A stretch of DNA of 64,000 nucleotides, taken from contig CAKQLF010000001.1 of NCBI GenBank assembly GCA_934254585.1, positions 318,564-382,563 on the forward strand. Direction: 5' to 3'. This DNA comes from an uncultured Alphaproteobacteria bacterium (lineage in GTDB: Bacteria > Pseudomonadota > Alphaproteobacteria > RF32 > CAG-239). The position numbers were made by a program, and so were the translations under genes. Shown here in pieces: positions 1 to 7,652 of this stretch. The notes beneath the pieces are model-generated. The model did not search any database. It was not told the origin of the DNA and saw only the letters and a list, made by a program, of their open reading frames with translations. Each line of letters starts with the position of its first letter. Within the stretch, counting starts at the first letter, position 1.

Positions 1-255
1 CATTTTTTTCCAATATTTGCCGACCGCAAATTTAGCGGCACCATCCAAGTCAATATCATTATATAATATGTTATCTAAAGCGGCATATTTTTTATCCAAA
101 TTTTTGTCGGCCAGAATCCGCAAAATTTCCTGACCTTTGCTGTTTGCCCATTTTTCGGCTTCTTGTGCTGAAATAATTGAGGCGGCAAAAACCGATATGG
201 GAATAAGCAGTCCTAAAAACAGTATGATAAGTTGTAAAAAATAGTTTCTTTTCAT
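1..255 (-). CDS. mlaC: MlaC-like phospholipid-transport periplasmic protein, N-terminal fragment
   Basis: This is the first 85 residues of a gene that leaves the window at base 1, reading on the minus strand from an ATG at 255. A hydrophobic signal peptide of about 24 residues is followed by a helical segment in which Leu-Ala-Asp-Lys, a Lys-Tyr-Ala-Ala stretch and an Asp-Leu-Asp...Lys-Phe-Ala-Val-Gly-Lys-Tyr-Trp pattern match the start of the MlaC/Ttg2D family. MlaC proteins shuttle phospholipids between the MlaA outer-membrane complex and the MlaFEDB inner-membrane transporter. It is divergent from the binding-protein gene at 301, with about 45 bases between starts. The assignment rests on a fragment, so it is less sure than for complete genes. 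Confidence 0.62.
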   Translation of the reverse strand, partial: MKRNYFLQLIILFLGLLIPISVFAASIISAQEAEKWANSKGQEILRILADKNLDKKYAALDNILYNDIDLDGAAKFAVGKYWKKM

Positions 256-300
256 TTTATATCCTATACACTGACAGCAATATATATAAGTTAACACAAA

Positions 301-1401
301 ATGGTTAAAAAGATGAAAATATTTTTTACATTAGCCTTAATATCCGGAATTTTCGGCGCGACCGCCTTAAAAGCGCAGCCTGTGCCGCAATTTAGCGAAC
401 CGATTTACTATCAGAAGCCGGCAGTTTTTCATCCGCTGGCTCCACAGGCTCAGCCTAAACGTTCTCCCATTGAACAAATGGTATGGAACAATAAAGTGCG
501 TTGCGGCAGTGATTTAAGCGTAAAGACCTATGCCGTAAAAGAAGACGGAGTCTGGAAAGGTATTGATGCCGATGTTTGCCGGATTATTGCTCAAGCGTTG
601 CTTGGGGATAATAAAAAAATTCAGATGGTAAACGTTTCGCAAAAAAATATGTCGCGAGCCTTAGACGAAGACCGAATAGATGTGATGCTTAGCGGCGGGG
701 CTTATTCGGCAAAAACGGAAACTGCACGTCAAGGCCTGAGCGCGGGACTTTTGTATTATGACTATCAAATGTTGTTGGTACATTCTGATGATTCCGACAA
801 TTTAAATGACTATAAGGGTAAAAAAATTTGTTTATCGACGGATTCCGATTATTATAAAAATTTTGATGATTTTAATTTGCGTGCGGATTTGAATATGAAA
901 TATTTGACCTTCGCCAACCTAAAAGACGCTAAGGCCGCTTTTTTGTTGAATCGCTGCCAAATGATGACGGCAAGCGGTTTGACGCTTAATGGAATTATTA
1001 AAGATTTGCCGACGGCTAATGCAAAAATTTTACCGCAGCAAATAGCTTTGCATCCGGTTTATGCTTTTGTGCAAAGAGATAACGCCGAGTTGCGTTTGGC
1101 GTTGAAATGGATTTTTAACGCACTATTTTTGGCGGAACAATATGGCATTAACGGCCAAAATCTGGAATTTTATACGGCAAATGACAATCCTGAAATCCGA
1201 AATTTGCTTGGTGATGACGAGCAAATGTGGACCGATTTGAAAGTTAAACCGCAATGGTTGAAAGAGGCGGTTGCGCTGTTTGGCAATTATAAGGATATCT
1301 ATGATAAAAATTTAGGCCGTGATTCTGATTATAATTTGGAGCGGGGATTAGGTAAATTGGTTAAAGACGGCGGGACAATTTATCCTGTTCCGTTTATGTA
1401 A
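301..1401 (+). CDS. Periplasmic amino-acid-type solute-binding protein (SBP_bac_3 / AapJ-like)
   Basis: The 366-residue product begins with a signal peptide ending near Ala25, followed by a short Pro/Gln-rich linker. From about residue 65 it has the class 3 solute-binding pattern: Val-Arg-Cys-Gly, then a Gly-Val-Trp-Lys-Gly-Ile-Asp-Ala-Asp-Val-Cys segment, an Ala-Leu-Asp-Glu-Asp-Arg-Ile-Asp-Val-Met segment, and a Lys-Gly-Lys-Lys-Ile-Cys segment opening the second lobe. This order is closest to AapJ/BztA general L-amino-acid binding proteins. No permease or ATPase genes follow, so it may be an orphan receptor or serve a transporter encoded elsewhere. An in-frame ATG at 313 is an alternative start; neither has a clear Shine-Dalgarno. 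The ligand cannot be told from the sequence. Confidence 0.75.
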   Translation: MVKKMKIFFTLALISGIFGATALKAQPVPQFSEPIYYQKPAVFHPLAPQAQPKRSPIEQMVWNNKVRCGSDLSVKTYAVKEDGVWKGIDADVCRIIAQALLGDNKKIQMVNVSQKNMSRALDEDRIDVMLSGGAYSAKTETARQGLSAGLLYYDYQMLLVHSDDSDNLNDYKGKKICLSTDSDYYKNFDDFNLRADLNMKYLTFANLKDAKAAFLLNRCQMMTASGLTLNGIIKDLPTANAKILPQQIALHPVYAFVQRDNAELRLALKWIFNALFLAEQYGINGQNLEFYTANDNPEIRNLLGDDEQMWTDLKVKPQWLKEAVALFGNYKDIYDKNLGRDSDYNLERGLGKLVKDGGTIYPVPFM

Positions 1402-1445
1402 ATTTCAAATTCTGTGCAAAAAAATGAAATTACAATAAAAAATGC

Positions 1446-1474
1446 TTGATTTTCATAACAGATGTGTGTATCAA
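1446..1474 (+). promoter_or_regulatory. Sigma70-type promoter for tRNA-Trp-secE-nusG
   Basis: TTGATT at 1446-1451 and TATCAA at 1469-1474 are separated by 17 bases. Initiation near 1481 would place the tRNA about 30 bases downstream. No other promoter-like site lies between the preceding gene and the tRNA, so tRNA-Trp, secE and nusG are probably one transcript. Confidence 0.45.
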
Positions 1475-1510
1475 TTAGCAGACAGGTTGTGAAACCGAAT
1501 GATGTTTTGT

Positions 1511-1586
1511 AGGGGTATAGCTCAGTTGGTAGAGCATCGGTCTCCAAAACCGAGTGTCGTGAGTTCGAATCTTACTGCCCCTGCCA
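1511..1586 (+). tRNA. tRNA-Trp (anticodon CCA)
   Basis: The 76-base gene folds as a full cloverleaf. The acceptor arm AGGGGTA pairs with TGCCCCT, followed by discriminator G and an encoded CCA. The anticodon stem TCGGT/ACCGA encloses the loop CTCCAAA with anticodon CCA, and the T arm carries GTTCGAAT. It lies 23 bases before secE, the usual alphaproteobacterial arrangement. Confidence 0.96.
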
Positions 1587-1609
1587 ATTTAATTTTACAA
1601 AGGTATAAA

Positions 1610-1801
1610 ATGAGTATTAGTCCGATTCAGTTTCTGCGTCAGGTTAAGCAGGAAGTTAAAAAGGTTACCTGGCCGACCAAAAAAGAAGTTGTTCCTTCTT
1701 GTGCTATGGTTGTTACCTTAGTTGCCATTGCCACAGTGTTTTTCTTTATTGTTGATGCTGTTTTGGCTTGGGGTGTTGATAAAATTTTGATGTTAGGGTA
1801 G
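1610..1801 (+). CDS. secE: Preprotein translocase subunit SecE
   Basis: SecE is the essential small subunit that clamps SecY in the inner-membrane protein translocon. The 63-residue product is the short single-span form. An amphipathic N-terminal helix carries the family signature Val-Lys-Gln-Glu-Val-Lys-Lys-Val-Thr-Trp-Pro-Thr, followed by one transmembrane helix of about 25 residues. The ATG at 1610 follows AAAGG with a short spacer. A longer in-frame reading from 1499 would run through the tRNA and is rejected. nusG follows after 11 bases. Confidence 0.95.
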   Translation: MSISPIQFLRQVKQEVKKVTWPTKKEVVPSCAMVVTLVAIATVFFFIVDAVLAWGVDKILMLG

Positions 1802-1812
1802 GAGTTTAACTG

Positions 1813-2343
1813 ATGACTGCGCGTTGGTATGTTGTGAATGTTTATTCCGGTTCAGAGAAAAAAGTGGCTGAATCGTTGAGAGAACAGGCAACTTTGAAGA
1901 AAATGGACGATAAAATTCTTGAGGTTTTTGTGCCGACGGAAAATGTGGTGGAAATTCGCAAAGGGGCCAAGGTAAATGCCGAGCATAAGTTTTTCCCAGG
2001 GTATATTTTGGTAAAAATGGAACTCACTGATGAAACTTGGTTGGTGGTTAAAAATACACCGCGAGTAAGTGGCTTTTTGGGAAGTCGTAACAAACCGCAA
2101 CCGATTAGTGATGCTGAAGTGCAAAAAATTATGAATCAGGTTCAGGAAGGTTTGGAACGTCCTCAGACTAATATTAATTTTGAAACCGGTGAGCAAATCA
2201 GGGTTATTGATGGCCCGTTTGCTTCTTTTGTGGGTATTGTTGAAGATATTGATGCCGAAAAGAACCGCTTGAAGGTTTCGGTTTCTATTTTTGGCCGTTA
2301 CACACCGGTTGAATTAGAGTTTTCTCAAGTAGAAAAAATATAA
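1813..2343 (+). CDS. nusG: Transcription termination/antitermination factor NusG
   Basis: NusG binds RNA polymerase and links it to Rho or to ribosomal protein S10. The 176-residue product has the typical NGN domain (Trp-Tyr-Val-Val-Asn-Val-Tyr-Ser-Gly near the N-terminus, Lys-Phe-Phe-Pro-Gly-Tyr in the middle) and a C-terminal KOW domain (Gly-Pro-Phe-Ala-Ser-Phe-Val-Gly near residue 137). Length is normal and the start follows GGAG. A strong intrinsic terminator lies 28 bases downstream, so the rplK-rplA-rplJ-rplL-rpoBC genes that normally follow are not attached here. Confidence 0.97.
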   Translation: MTARWYVVNVYSGSEKKVAESLREQATLKKMDDKILEVFVPTENVVEIRKGAKVNAEHKFFPGYILVKMELTDETWLVVKNTPRVSGFLGSRNKPQPISDAEVQKIMNQVQEGLERPQTNINFETGEQIRVIDGPFASFVGIVEDIDAEKNRLKVSVSIFGRYTPVELEFSQVEKI

Positions 2344-2370
2344 TTATGACTTTCTTTCCTTATAATGAAA

Positions 2371-2400
2371 AATCACCGCTTGATTGCGGTGATTTTTTTT
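2371..2400 (+). terminator. Intrinsic terminator after nusG
   Basis: The inverted repeat AATCACCGC / GCGGTGATT with a 6-base loop is followed by a run of eight T residues. It closes the tRNA-Trp-secE-nusG transcript. Confidence 0.9.
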
Positions 2401-2467
2401 GTGGTGTGCCTTTGGTTTATAATAACAATAAGATGGAGTGCGTCATTCGTGGGCATTCTCTTTTTAT

Positions 2468-2623
2468 GTCATTGCCGGACTTGATCCGGCAATCTAGATC
2501 CACGGGTCAGAGCCCGTGGATGACTAGAAAGGGGAGTGTAATAACGTCCGGTGATGACAGAGGAAAGAAGTGAACAAGTCTGTGGATGACTATAGAGGAG
2601 TGTAATAACGTCCGGTGATGACA
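2468..2623. repeat. REP-like palindromic element with a degenerate direct duplication
   Basis: Positions 2468-2524 begin GTCATTGCC and end GGATGAC and contain two hairpins: GCCGGA/TCCGGC, then CCACGGG/CCCGTGG. A second block carrying GTGGATGACTA and a 27-base sequence (GGAGTGTAATAACGTCCGGT plus GATGACA) occurs twice, at 2533-2559 and 2597-2623, 64 bases apart. The rest of 2401-2640 shows no credible gene. A related palindrome with the same GTCAT...ATGAC ends occurs at 14041-14163, so this is probably a dispersed extragenic repeat family. Confidence 0.65.
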
Positions 2624-2645
2624 TCAGAAGAAAATTAGTTTTGCT

Positions 2646-2682
2646 GCAAAAAAACAGCCACCGATTTTTATTGGTGGCTGTT
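2646..2682 (-). terminator. Intrinsic terminator of the large Cys-rich protein gene
   Basis: The stem AACAGCCACC/GGTGGCTGTT is followed on the minus strand by a run of seven T residues. It starts a few bases after the stop codon at 2690. Confidence 0.85.
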
Positions 2683-2689
2683 CTGGTTA

Positions 2690-5600
2690 TTAGTTTTTTG
2701 TTTTGTCCTTTACTTTATTATGATAATAGAAATAATTATCATCAGTTATCATATAATCATAATCCAAACTATTATTGTAATTGTAATTATTTCCATACGC
2801 ATCAAATTCAGGAATTTCCAGAGAATATGGCGTGTTTGTTTGCGGAGCACGTTCATTTATATATCTATCACATACACTATTATTAGCTGTTCCCGAAGTT
2901 TTAGTCATATATGTATATCCTTTGTGGTTCCAATTAAAATACCACTCACCATTGGCTCTTATAGAGAAAATCGTGGTTAAAGGTCTGTCTGAAGATATAG
3001 TGTAATAGGTTGAATCAAAATCTTCCTCAGACGGACACTCTTGGTGAACATTGAAAGTATTTTTACCTGCTGTGGCAGTTATACGACCACTAGGATATAA
3101 TGTTCCTTCTTTATAAATATCAGATGTTTGTGCCGGCATATCAATGCTCTTAACTTTTTGATATTCTTGAAGTTTTAAATTATCGTAGTTTAAAAAAACG
3201 TAACCTCCACTGTAAGCAAATTTGTATTCTTTATATGTATTGTTAGGAAAGTTTCCATTTTCCGGAAGATAAGACTCTTCTGCTATCAAAATAGGACCAC
3301 TCGGTAGTCCACTATAAGTAGCACAGGTTCTCTGCTCTAGGTAAGTAAAAGGTACTTTTACTTTGTTATTCTCCATATCGTAATAAGCACCTTCAAAAGA
3401 ATATCCTTTAGCGCATTCATGGTTAGAAAAGTCATCTATATAAACATCGTTATAATAACCGTCAAAATAGTTTGTGTAACTACTATTTGCCGATATTACA
3501 ATTTCTCCTCTATCCCAATCTTGTAATTCACAGCTTTGTAAAATCACTGTATTTTTTTTCGGGTTAAAGAAATTATTTTGAGTTTCTGAATATTTACTTG
3601 CCAACTCCTCAGTTGTCATCTGCGTCATTGTATAACTTGTATTTATTCTGTCATCTACCCCTGAATCTGCAACAGTTATTTCAGCGGAGTCTATGCAATC
3701 TTTAGCTATCTGTTGGTTTGGATAATTTGGAACAATAAAGAATCCATCATTACTATCAAGTCCATAGTATTGGCCTAGTTTGCCATAAGTATTACTATAT
3801 TTATATTTTACATCTCTATATTCTAATCGTCCATCAGTTTTGCCATTTTGAGGTAAATGATAACAAGTTGCGGCGTAGTATATACATTTTTTGGCACCGG
3901 TAAGTTTAATTAAGTTAATTTCCATATTAATTGTCGAACTCAAAGGTGCTGTGTCTATATCTTTCCAGGTACAATCGTACATTTCTTCTGAAGTTGGATA
4001 CGATTGTTTGTCTTCTGCTATTTCAGTAAAACATTGACCATATTTCTTAAGAAAAGCATCACTTGCCTCAGTATCTGTATTAAAAGCATACTTAATTTGA
4101 TTATTTCTCCGAAGAACAGTGAATCCTGTGGAAATGTGAGGGTCTGTATTTACAAATGTATACGGATTAGAAGCAACGTAACTATCAGAAATTACAGGTT
4201 TAAAACGTATAACGTCAAGAGGATAAGCTCCTATATAATGAGAGTTACCATCGTTATCCCAAGCAGCCTCAAATTCATCAAGACTATCCGTTAATTCTTG
4301 GCGACTGAAACAGAAAGAGTTTTCAGAATTAGTTATACTAATATCCTCATTAAATGAGTATGATACATCCTTTGTTGGATTAGTTATATGTAGATTAGCA
4401 TTTTCTTCATCTTCAAGTGTCATTACTATTCCCATACTCTTCAACTCTGTGGCAGTGCAAGTATGTTTGCCGGTAGTGTCGGTGCATTTGAATGCAAGTT
4501 TGATACATATTTGGTCGGAATCTTCTGTTTTTTTGCAATAGAAACATTTGTTTCCGTCGGCGTCGTAAATTCCGGCGTCAACCTTCTCGCCGTCTGCACA
4601 TTCGCCGGAAGACTTGTAGTTGCTGTTGATTTTTTCACAAGTAGGTTTGCCAATACCTCCATATTGACATATTACTCGGTAAGTTCCGTCAGTGGCTTTA
4701 ATGTTTTCCTTCGGCTCGCAAGCTTTCAGCGGGTTGTTATCTGTTAATGGCACATTAGCAACAGTGATGTTATTGATAGTAACTCCCATTCTACTCCATT
4801 TAATATCGTTTTTGGAAGTTGCTTTGCCTGTTTCGTCATTATATCGACGGATGTACCAAGTACTGTTATTCCGAACAGTTTTATTAAGACCATTTAATTT
4901 ACCTGTGGATGCAACATTAACTGTTTTTGTGCCAGTGGTGGTTACTTTACGCTTTACAGTTATGTTATAACCATAATTCTCCGTTTGTTTAATAGTAGGA
5001 GTGTCGGTCACGGTAATTACATAGCTGTTGTCAACACAATCAACGCACGGACCTTCAGAACCGGAAACGCCGGCATCTGTTTCTGTTTGATTGCTTTTGC
5101 AAGTACCTTTAACAGAATGCGCCGGAGTTAATTTAGTGCAGGATTTCAAGGTACATTTAACACATTTTCTAGTGGATTCACCATCGGTCCAATCGGTTTC
5201 TTCCACATCATAAATCTTAGTGTCGCAGCTGTCTTTTACAATGCTCCCCGGAATGTTGTAATCGGAGCACTTTTTCTTGGTACATAAAAAGCATTTTCCG
5301 TCTTCGCCTTCAGCTTTTTCAGAACATTTATAACTATCGCCTTTCTTATTCTTTTCACTTAGATTTATATAAATTTCATTAATTTCTACACAAGTCTTTT
5401 TAACACGATAATAACAGCTTGTGTCTGTGTCTTCTACACATTTTTGGTTTTCAGCTATGTTCTTTAGGCAGGCGTCTTGAGAATTGTATTGGCATACGCG
5501 ATAATGACAGCCGTTATTAAGGGTGCAGATTTGAGATGCCGGTAAATTTTTTTGACAATCGGTAACATCATCATACCCATTGTAGGAAGAACAAGAAACA

Positions 5601-5740
5601 ATCGGGTCATCGCGTAATTGCCCGTTGTCACATTTATCCAACCCCGGCAAAAAACATATTTTGGCCATTGCATTGGTCGCTATACCAACAAAAAATAACG
5701 TTAGAACAATACGTTTCAGAAAATTATAAGATAGTGACAT
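2690..5740 (-). CDS. Very large exported Cys-rich protein of unknown function, paralogue 1
   Basis: I do not recognise this 1016-residue protein. The ATG at 5740 is chosen because GGAGG lies six bases upstream and it opens directly into a Sec signal peptide that ends Asn-Ala-Met-Ala near residue 26. The mature part starts Lys-Ile-Cys-Phe-Leu-Pro. The first 250 residues hold many short Cys modules of the Lys-Cys-x-x-Cys-Thr type with spaced Cys pairs. Next comes a Lys/Thr/Asn-rich segment, then a long domain with the motif Lys-Cys-Ile-Tyr-Tyr-Ala near its middle and a Gln-Asp-Trp-Asp motif near residue 660. The C-terminus is Tyr/Asn-rich and there is no membrane anchor. The gene at 24382-26694 encodes a paralogue. 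The many Cys suggest disulfides formed outside the cytoplasm. A surface or secreted adhesin-like role is only a guess. Confidence 0.8.
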   Translation of the reverse strand: MSLSYNFLKRIVLTLFFVGIATNAMAKICFLPGLDKCDNGQLRDDPIVSCSSYNGYDDVTDCQKNLPASQICTLNNGCHYRVCQYNSQDACLKNIAENQKCVEDTDTSCYYRVKKTCVEINEIYINLSEKNKKGDSYKCSEKAEGEDGKCFLCTKKKCSDYNIPGSIVKDSCDTKIYDVEETDWTDGESTRKCVKCTLKSCTKLTPAHSVKGTCKSNQTETDAGVSGSEGPCVDCVDNSYVITVTDTPTIKQTENYGYNITVKRKVTTTGTKTVNVASTGKLNGLNKTVRNNSTWYIRRYNDETGKATSKNDIKWSRMGVTINNITVANVPLTDNNPLKACEPKENIKATDGTYRVICQYGGIGKPTCEKINSNYKSSGECADGEKVDAGIYDADGNKCFYCKKTEDSDQICIKLAFKCTDTTGKHTCTATELKSMGIVMTLEDEENANLHITNPTKDVSYSFNEDISITNSENSFCFSRQELTDSLDEFEAAWDNDGNSHYIGAYPLDVIRFKPVISDSYVASNPYTFVNTDPHISTGFTVLRRNNQIKYAFNTDTEASDAFLKKYGQCFTEIAEDKQSYPTSEEMYDCTWKDIDTAPLSSTINMEINLIKLTGAKKCIYYAATCYHLPQNGKTDGRLEYRDVKYKYSNTYGKLGQYYGLDSNDGFFIVPNYPNQQIAKDCIDSAEITVADSGVDDRINTSYTMTQMTTEELASKYSETQNNFFNPKKNTVILQSCELQDWDRGEIVISANSSYTNYFDGYYNDVYIDDFSNHECAKGYSFEGAYYDMENNKVKVPFTYLEQRTCATYSGLPSGPILIAEESYLPENGNFPNNTYKEYKFAYSGGYVFLNYDNLKLQEYQKVKSIDMPAQTSDIYKEGTLYPSGRITATAGKNTFNVHQECPSEEDFDSTYYTISSDRPLTTIFSIRANGEWYFNWNHKGYTYMTKTSGTANNSVCDRYINERAPQTNTPYSLEIPEFDAYGNNYNYNNSLDYDYMITDDNYFYYHNKVKDKTKN

Positions 5741-6008
5741 AGCAACCTCCAACAATCTATAAAATGTGCCGAAAGTCCGTTTTAACACACTGTTTTTCAC
5801 GGACTCATTCTCTCCTTGTGGTAGTAGTGTAACTTAACGCACCAAAAATTGCAATATTTAATTGGAAATCAATGCTTTTTTTAATATTTTTGTAACATTG
5901 TTCAATTTTTGTCTTTCCAGATTCGAAATGAATAAAAAAACAACCTCTGTCGGAGTGAGACTACCGGCAAAGGTGTTAAAAAAATAAATTTGCAAAGTGA
6001 CTATAAAA

Positions 6009-6350
6009 TTAAGCCAAGTTTGGTAATATGGATTTCATATTTTGGTTGTAATATTCTTCAGCCCACGCACGCATAGAATCTAACACGGGTTTTAAGTTGT
6101 AGCCCAAATTAGTCAATGTATATTCCACTTTCGGGGGAATTTGGGCGTAAACCGTGCGGATTAAAATTCCTTTCTCTTCCAGGGCGCGCAGATTAGAAGT
6201 CAAAACCTTTTGGGTTATGTCGCCAAGTTCTTTTTTGATTTCGCCAAAGCGTTTGGTGCCATCCATCAACTCTTGTATAATCATAACTTTCCAGCGGTCG
6301 CCCATAGTTTTTAAGGCCATTTCAACCAGATTTTCCGGCATTTCTATCAT
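6009..6350 (-). CDS. HxlR-family winged-helix transcriptional regulator
   Basis: The 113-residue protein has the HxlR layout. It opens with a helix containing Met-Gly-Asp-Arg-Trp-Lys-Val, then Lys-Arg-Phe-Gly-Glu-Ile, the recognition region Thr-Gln-Lys-Val-Leu-Thr-Ser-Asn-Leu-Arg-Ala-Leu-Glu, and a wing ending Pro-Pro-Lys-Val-Glu-Tyr-Thr-Leu. The N-terminal Cys used for redox or electrophile sensing in some relatives is absent. GGAG lies upstream of the ATG at 6350. HxlR regulators often control a divergent neighbour. Here that is the RgpF-like gene at 6510, but the pairing is only positional. Confidence 0.87.
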   Translation of the reverse strand: MIEMPENLVEMALKTMGDRWKVMIIQELMDGTKRFGEIKKELGDITQKVLTSNLRALEEKGILIRTVYAQIPPKVEYTLTNLGYNLKPVLDSMRAWAEEYYNQNMKSILPNLA

Positions 6351-6509
6351 AGATTTTCTCCAAAATTCACATCAAATCTGAATCTAACATACCAAATTTT
6401 ATTTTGCAACCTCTATTCAATAAAAAAATATATTTATGTACAACCGCCCTTTAAAAACATTGGAAAATGATTATTTTTTTTGCACACAAAAATAGGGAGG
6501 AGTGAAAAA

Positions 6510-7295
6510 ATGCGTCGAATTTGCTTGTTTGCCGGTTATGATAAAAATAATAAAATTCAAGATTATGTGGTCTATCTGATTAAGGAATTGTCAAAAATCA
6601 GTGAGGTCTATTTTATGGGAAATGGCAAGTTCCCGCCGGATGAACTGTTTAAAATTGCTCCGTATACTAAGATGTTTTATTCTCAGCAAATTCAACTTAA
6701 AGATTTTGGCTCATGGCAATATTTGGTGGCAAAACTGGGTTGGGATAAATTGGAACAATATGACGAGTTAGTACTGTGCAACGACAGCGTTTACGGCCCG
6801 TTATATAATTTGGAAAATTTTTTCCGCTCAATGGAGCGTAAAGGTTATGACTTTTGGAGTGTGACTTCGGATTATGAAAATCATTTCCATTTACACAGTT
6901 ATTGTATGGCTTTTACTAAAGATGTGGTGAAAAACGCCCAATTTCATAAATTTTGGCGTTCGGTGCCGTTTGCGTATAGTCCGCGCAATTGCGAGCTTGA
7001 GCTGACACCAATGCTGACAGAGCAGGGATTTATCGGCAATAGCTATATTCGTACCTTTAATCAGGGAAATGTTTTGCATAATCCGGTGCAAATGCTGCAA
7101 AATCATCAGGCTCCGTTTATAAAAGTAAAAAGTTTTTTGCCGGAAAACGATTATACTGCCGGTTCGGGAATAGAATTGCGCTATCAGCTCCGCACTAAAA
7201 CGGATTATGATACGGCACTTATTCAAAAACATATAAATATGGCGCATTTGCCGCAAACAATGGGACAGAAAATTGCTCGTTTCGCCGGATTGTGA
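6510..7295 (+). CDS. Rhamnan-synthesis F (RgpF)-family glycan protein
   Basis: The 261-residue product has the RgpF hallmarks. A Rossmann-like start (Arg-Arg-Ile-Cys-Leu-Phe-Ala-Gly-Tyr-Asp) precedes a tract near residue 90 reading Leu-Cys-Asn-Asp-Ser-Val-Tyr-Gly-Pro-Leu, then Tyr-Asp-Phe-Trp-Ser-Val-Thr and His-Leu-His-Ser-Tyr. In characterised relatives this domain takes part in rhamnose-containing polysaccharide assembly. The ATG at 6510 is preceded by AGGGAGGAG, and longer in-frame readings lack a ribosome site. It stands alone and abuts the stop of yraN with no gap. The substrate is unknown, and separation from the main polysaccharide operon suggests a separate decoration step. Confidence 0.75.
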   Translation: MRRICLFAGYDKNNKIQDYVVYLIKELSKISEVYFMGNGKFPPDELFKIAPYTKMFYSQQIQLKDFGSWQYLVAKLGWDKLEQYDELVLCNDSVYGPLYNLENFFRSMERKGYDFWSVTSDYENHFHLHSYCMAFTKDVVKNAQFHKFWRSVPFAYSPRNCELELTPMLTEQGFIGNSYIRTFNQGNVLHNPVQMLQNHQAPFIKVKSFLPENDYTAGSGIELRYQLRTKTDYDTALIQKHINMAHLPQTMGQKIARFAGL

Positions 7296-7652
7296 TTAAA
7301 TTGTCCACGCGTTCAAAATATGACATATCGAGAATGGAAGTTTGACTAAAACGGCGTCAAAGCGTAGGTCAAATCCTTGATATTGCCGATGTTTTTGCAA
7401 AAAATGCTGCGCGCCGCGGGTTATGCGCTGTTGCTGTTTGGCGGTGATGGCATAGGCTGCCTTATCCAGAGTTTGCCGCTTTTTAACTTCAATAAAAATT
7501 AGGCAGCGGTGTTTACGGGCGATAATGTCTATTTCACCGGCGGTGCTGCCGCGGCCGACAATTACATTGCGGGCAACAAGGCGGTAACCGTGTAAACGCA
7601 AATAACAGCAAGCTAAAAATTCCGCCCATTTCCCGCTTTTATAATTATTCAT
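7296..7652 (-). CDS. yraN: YraN-family UPF0102 nuclease-fold protein
   Basis: The 118-residue protein has the restriction-endonuclease-like core of the UPF0102 family: an N-terminal Lys-x-Gly-Lys-Trp-Ala-Glu helix, then Ala-Gly-Glu-Ile-Asp-Ile-Ile-Ala and Ile-Phe-Ile-Glu-Val-Lys-Lys-Arg. These supply the Glu, Asp and Glu-x-Lys residues that bind metal in this fold. Its cellular role is not settled. The start overlaps the end of rsmI by eight bases, so the two are translationally coupled, and the rsmI-lpoA-yraN neighbourhood is conserved in proteobacteria. Confidence 0.9.
   Translation of the reverse strand: MNNYKSGKWAEFLACCYLRLHGYRLVARNVIVGRGSTAGEIDIIARKHRCLIFIEVKKRQTLDKAAYAITAKQQQRITRGAQHFLQKHRQYQGFDLRFDAVLVKLPFSICHILNAWTI

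Noticed and set aside
1499..1609. N-terminal extension of secE from an ATG at 1499
   Set aside because: It would translate through the tRNA-Trp gene; the ATG at 1610 has a ribosome site and matches the family start.
2346..2573. Plus-strand open frame of 75 residues after nusG
   Set aside because: It runs through the nusG terminator and the REP-like palindrome.
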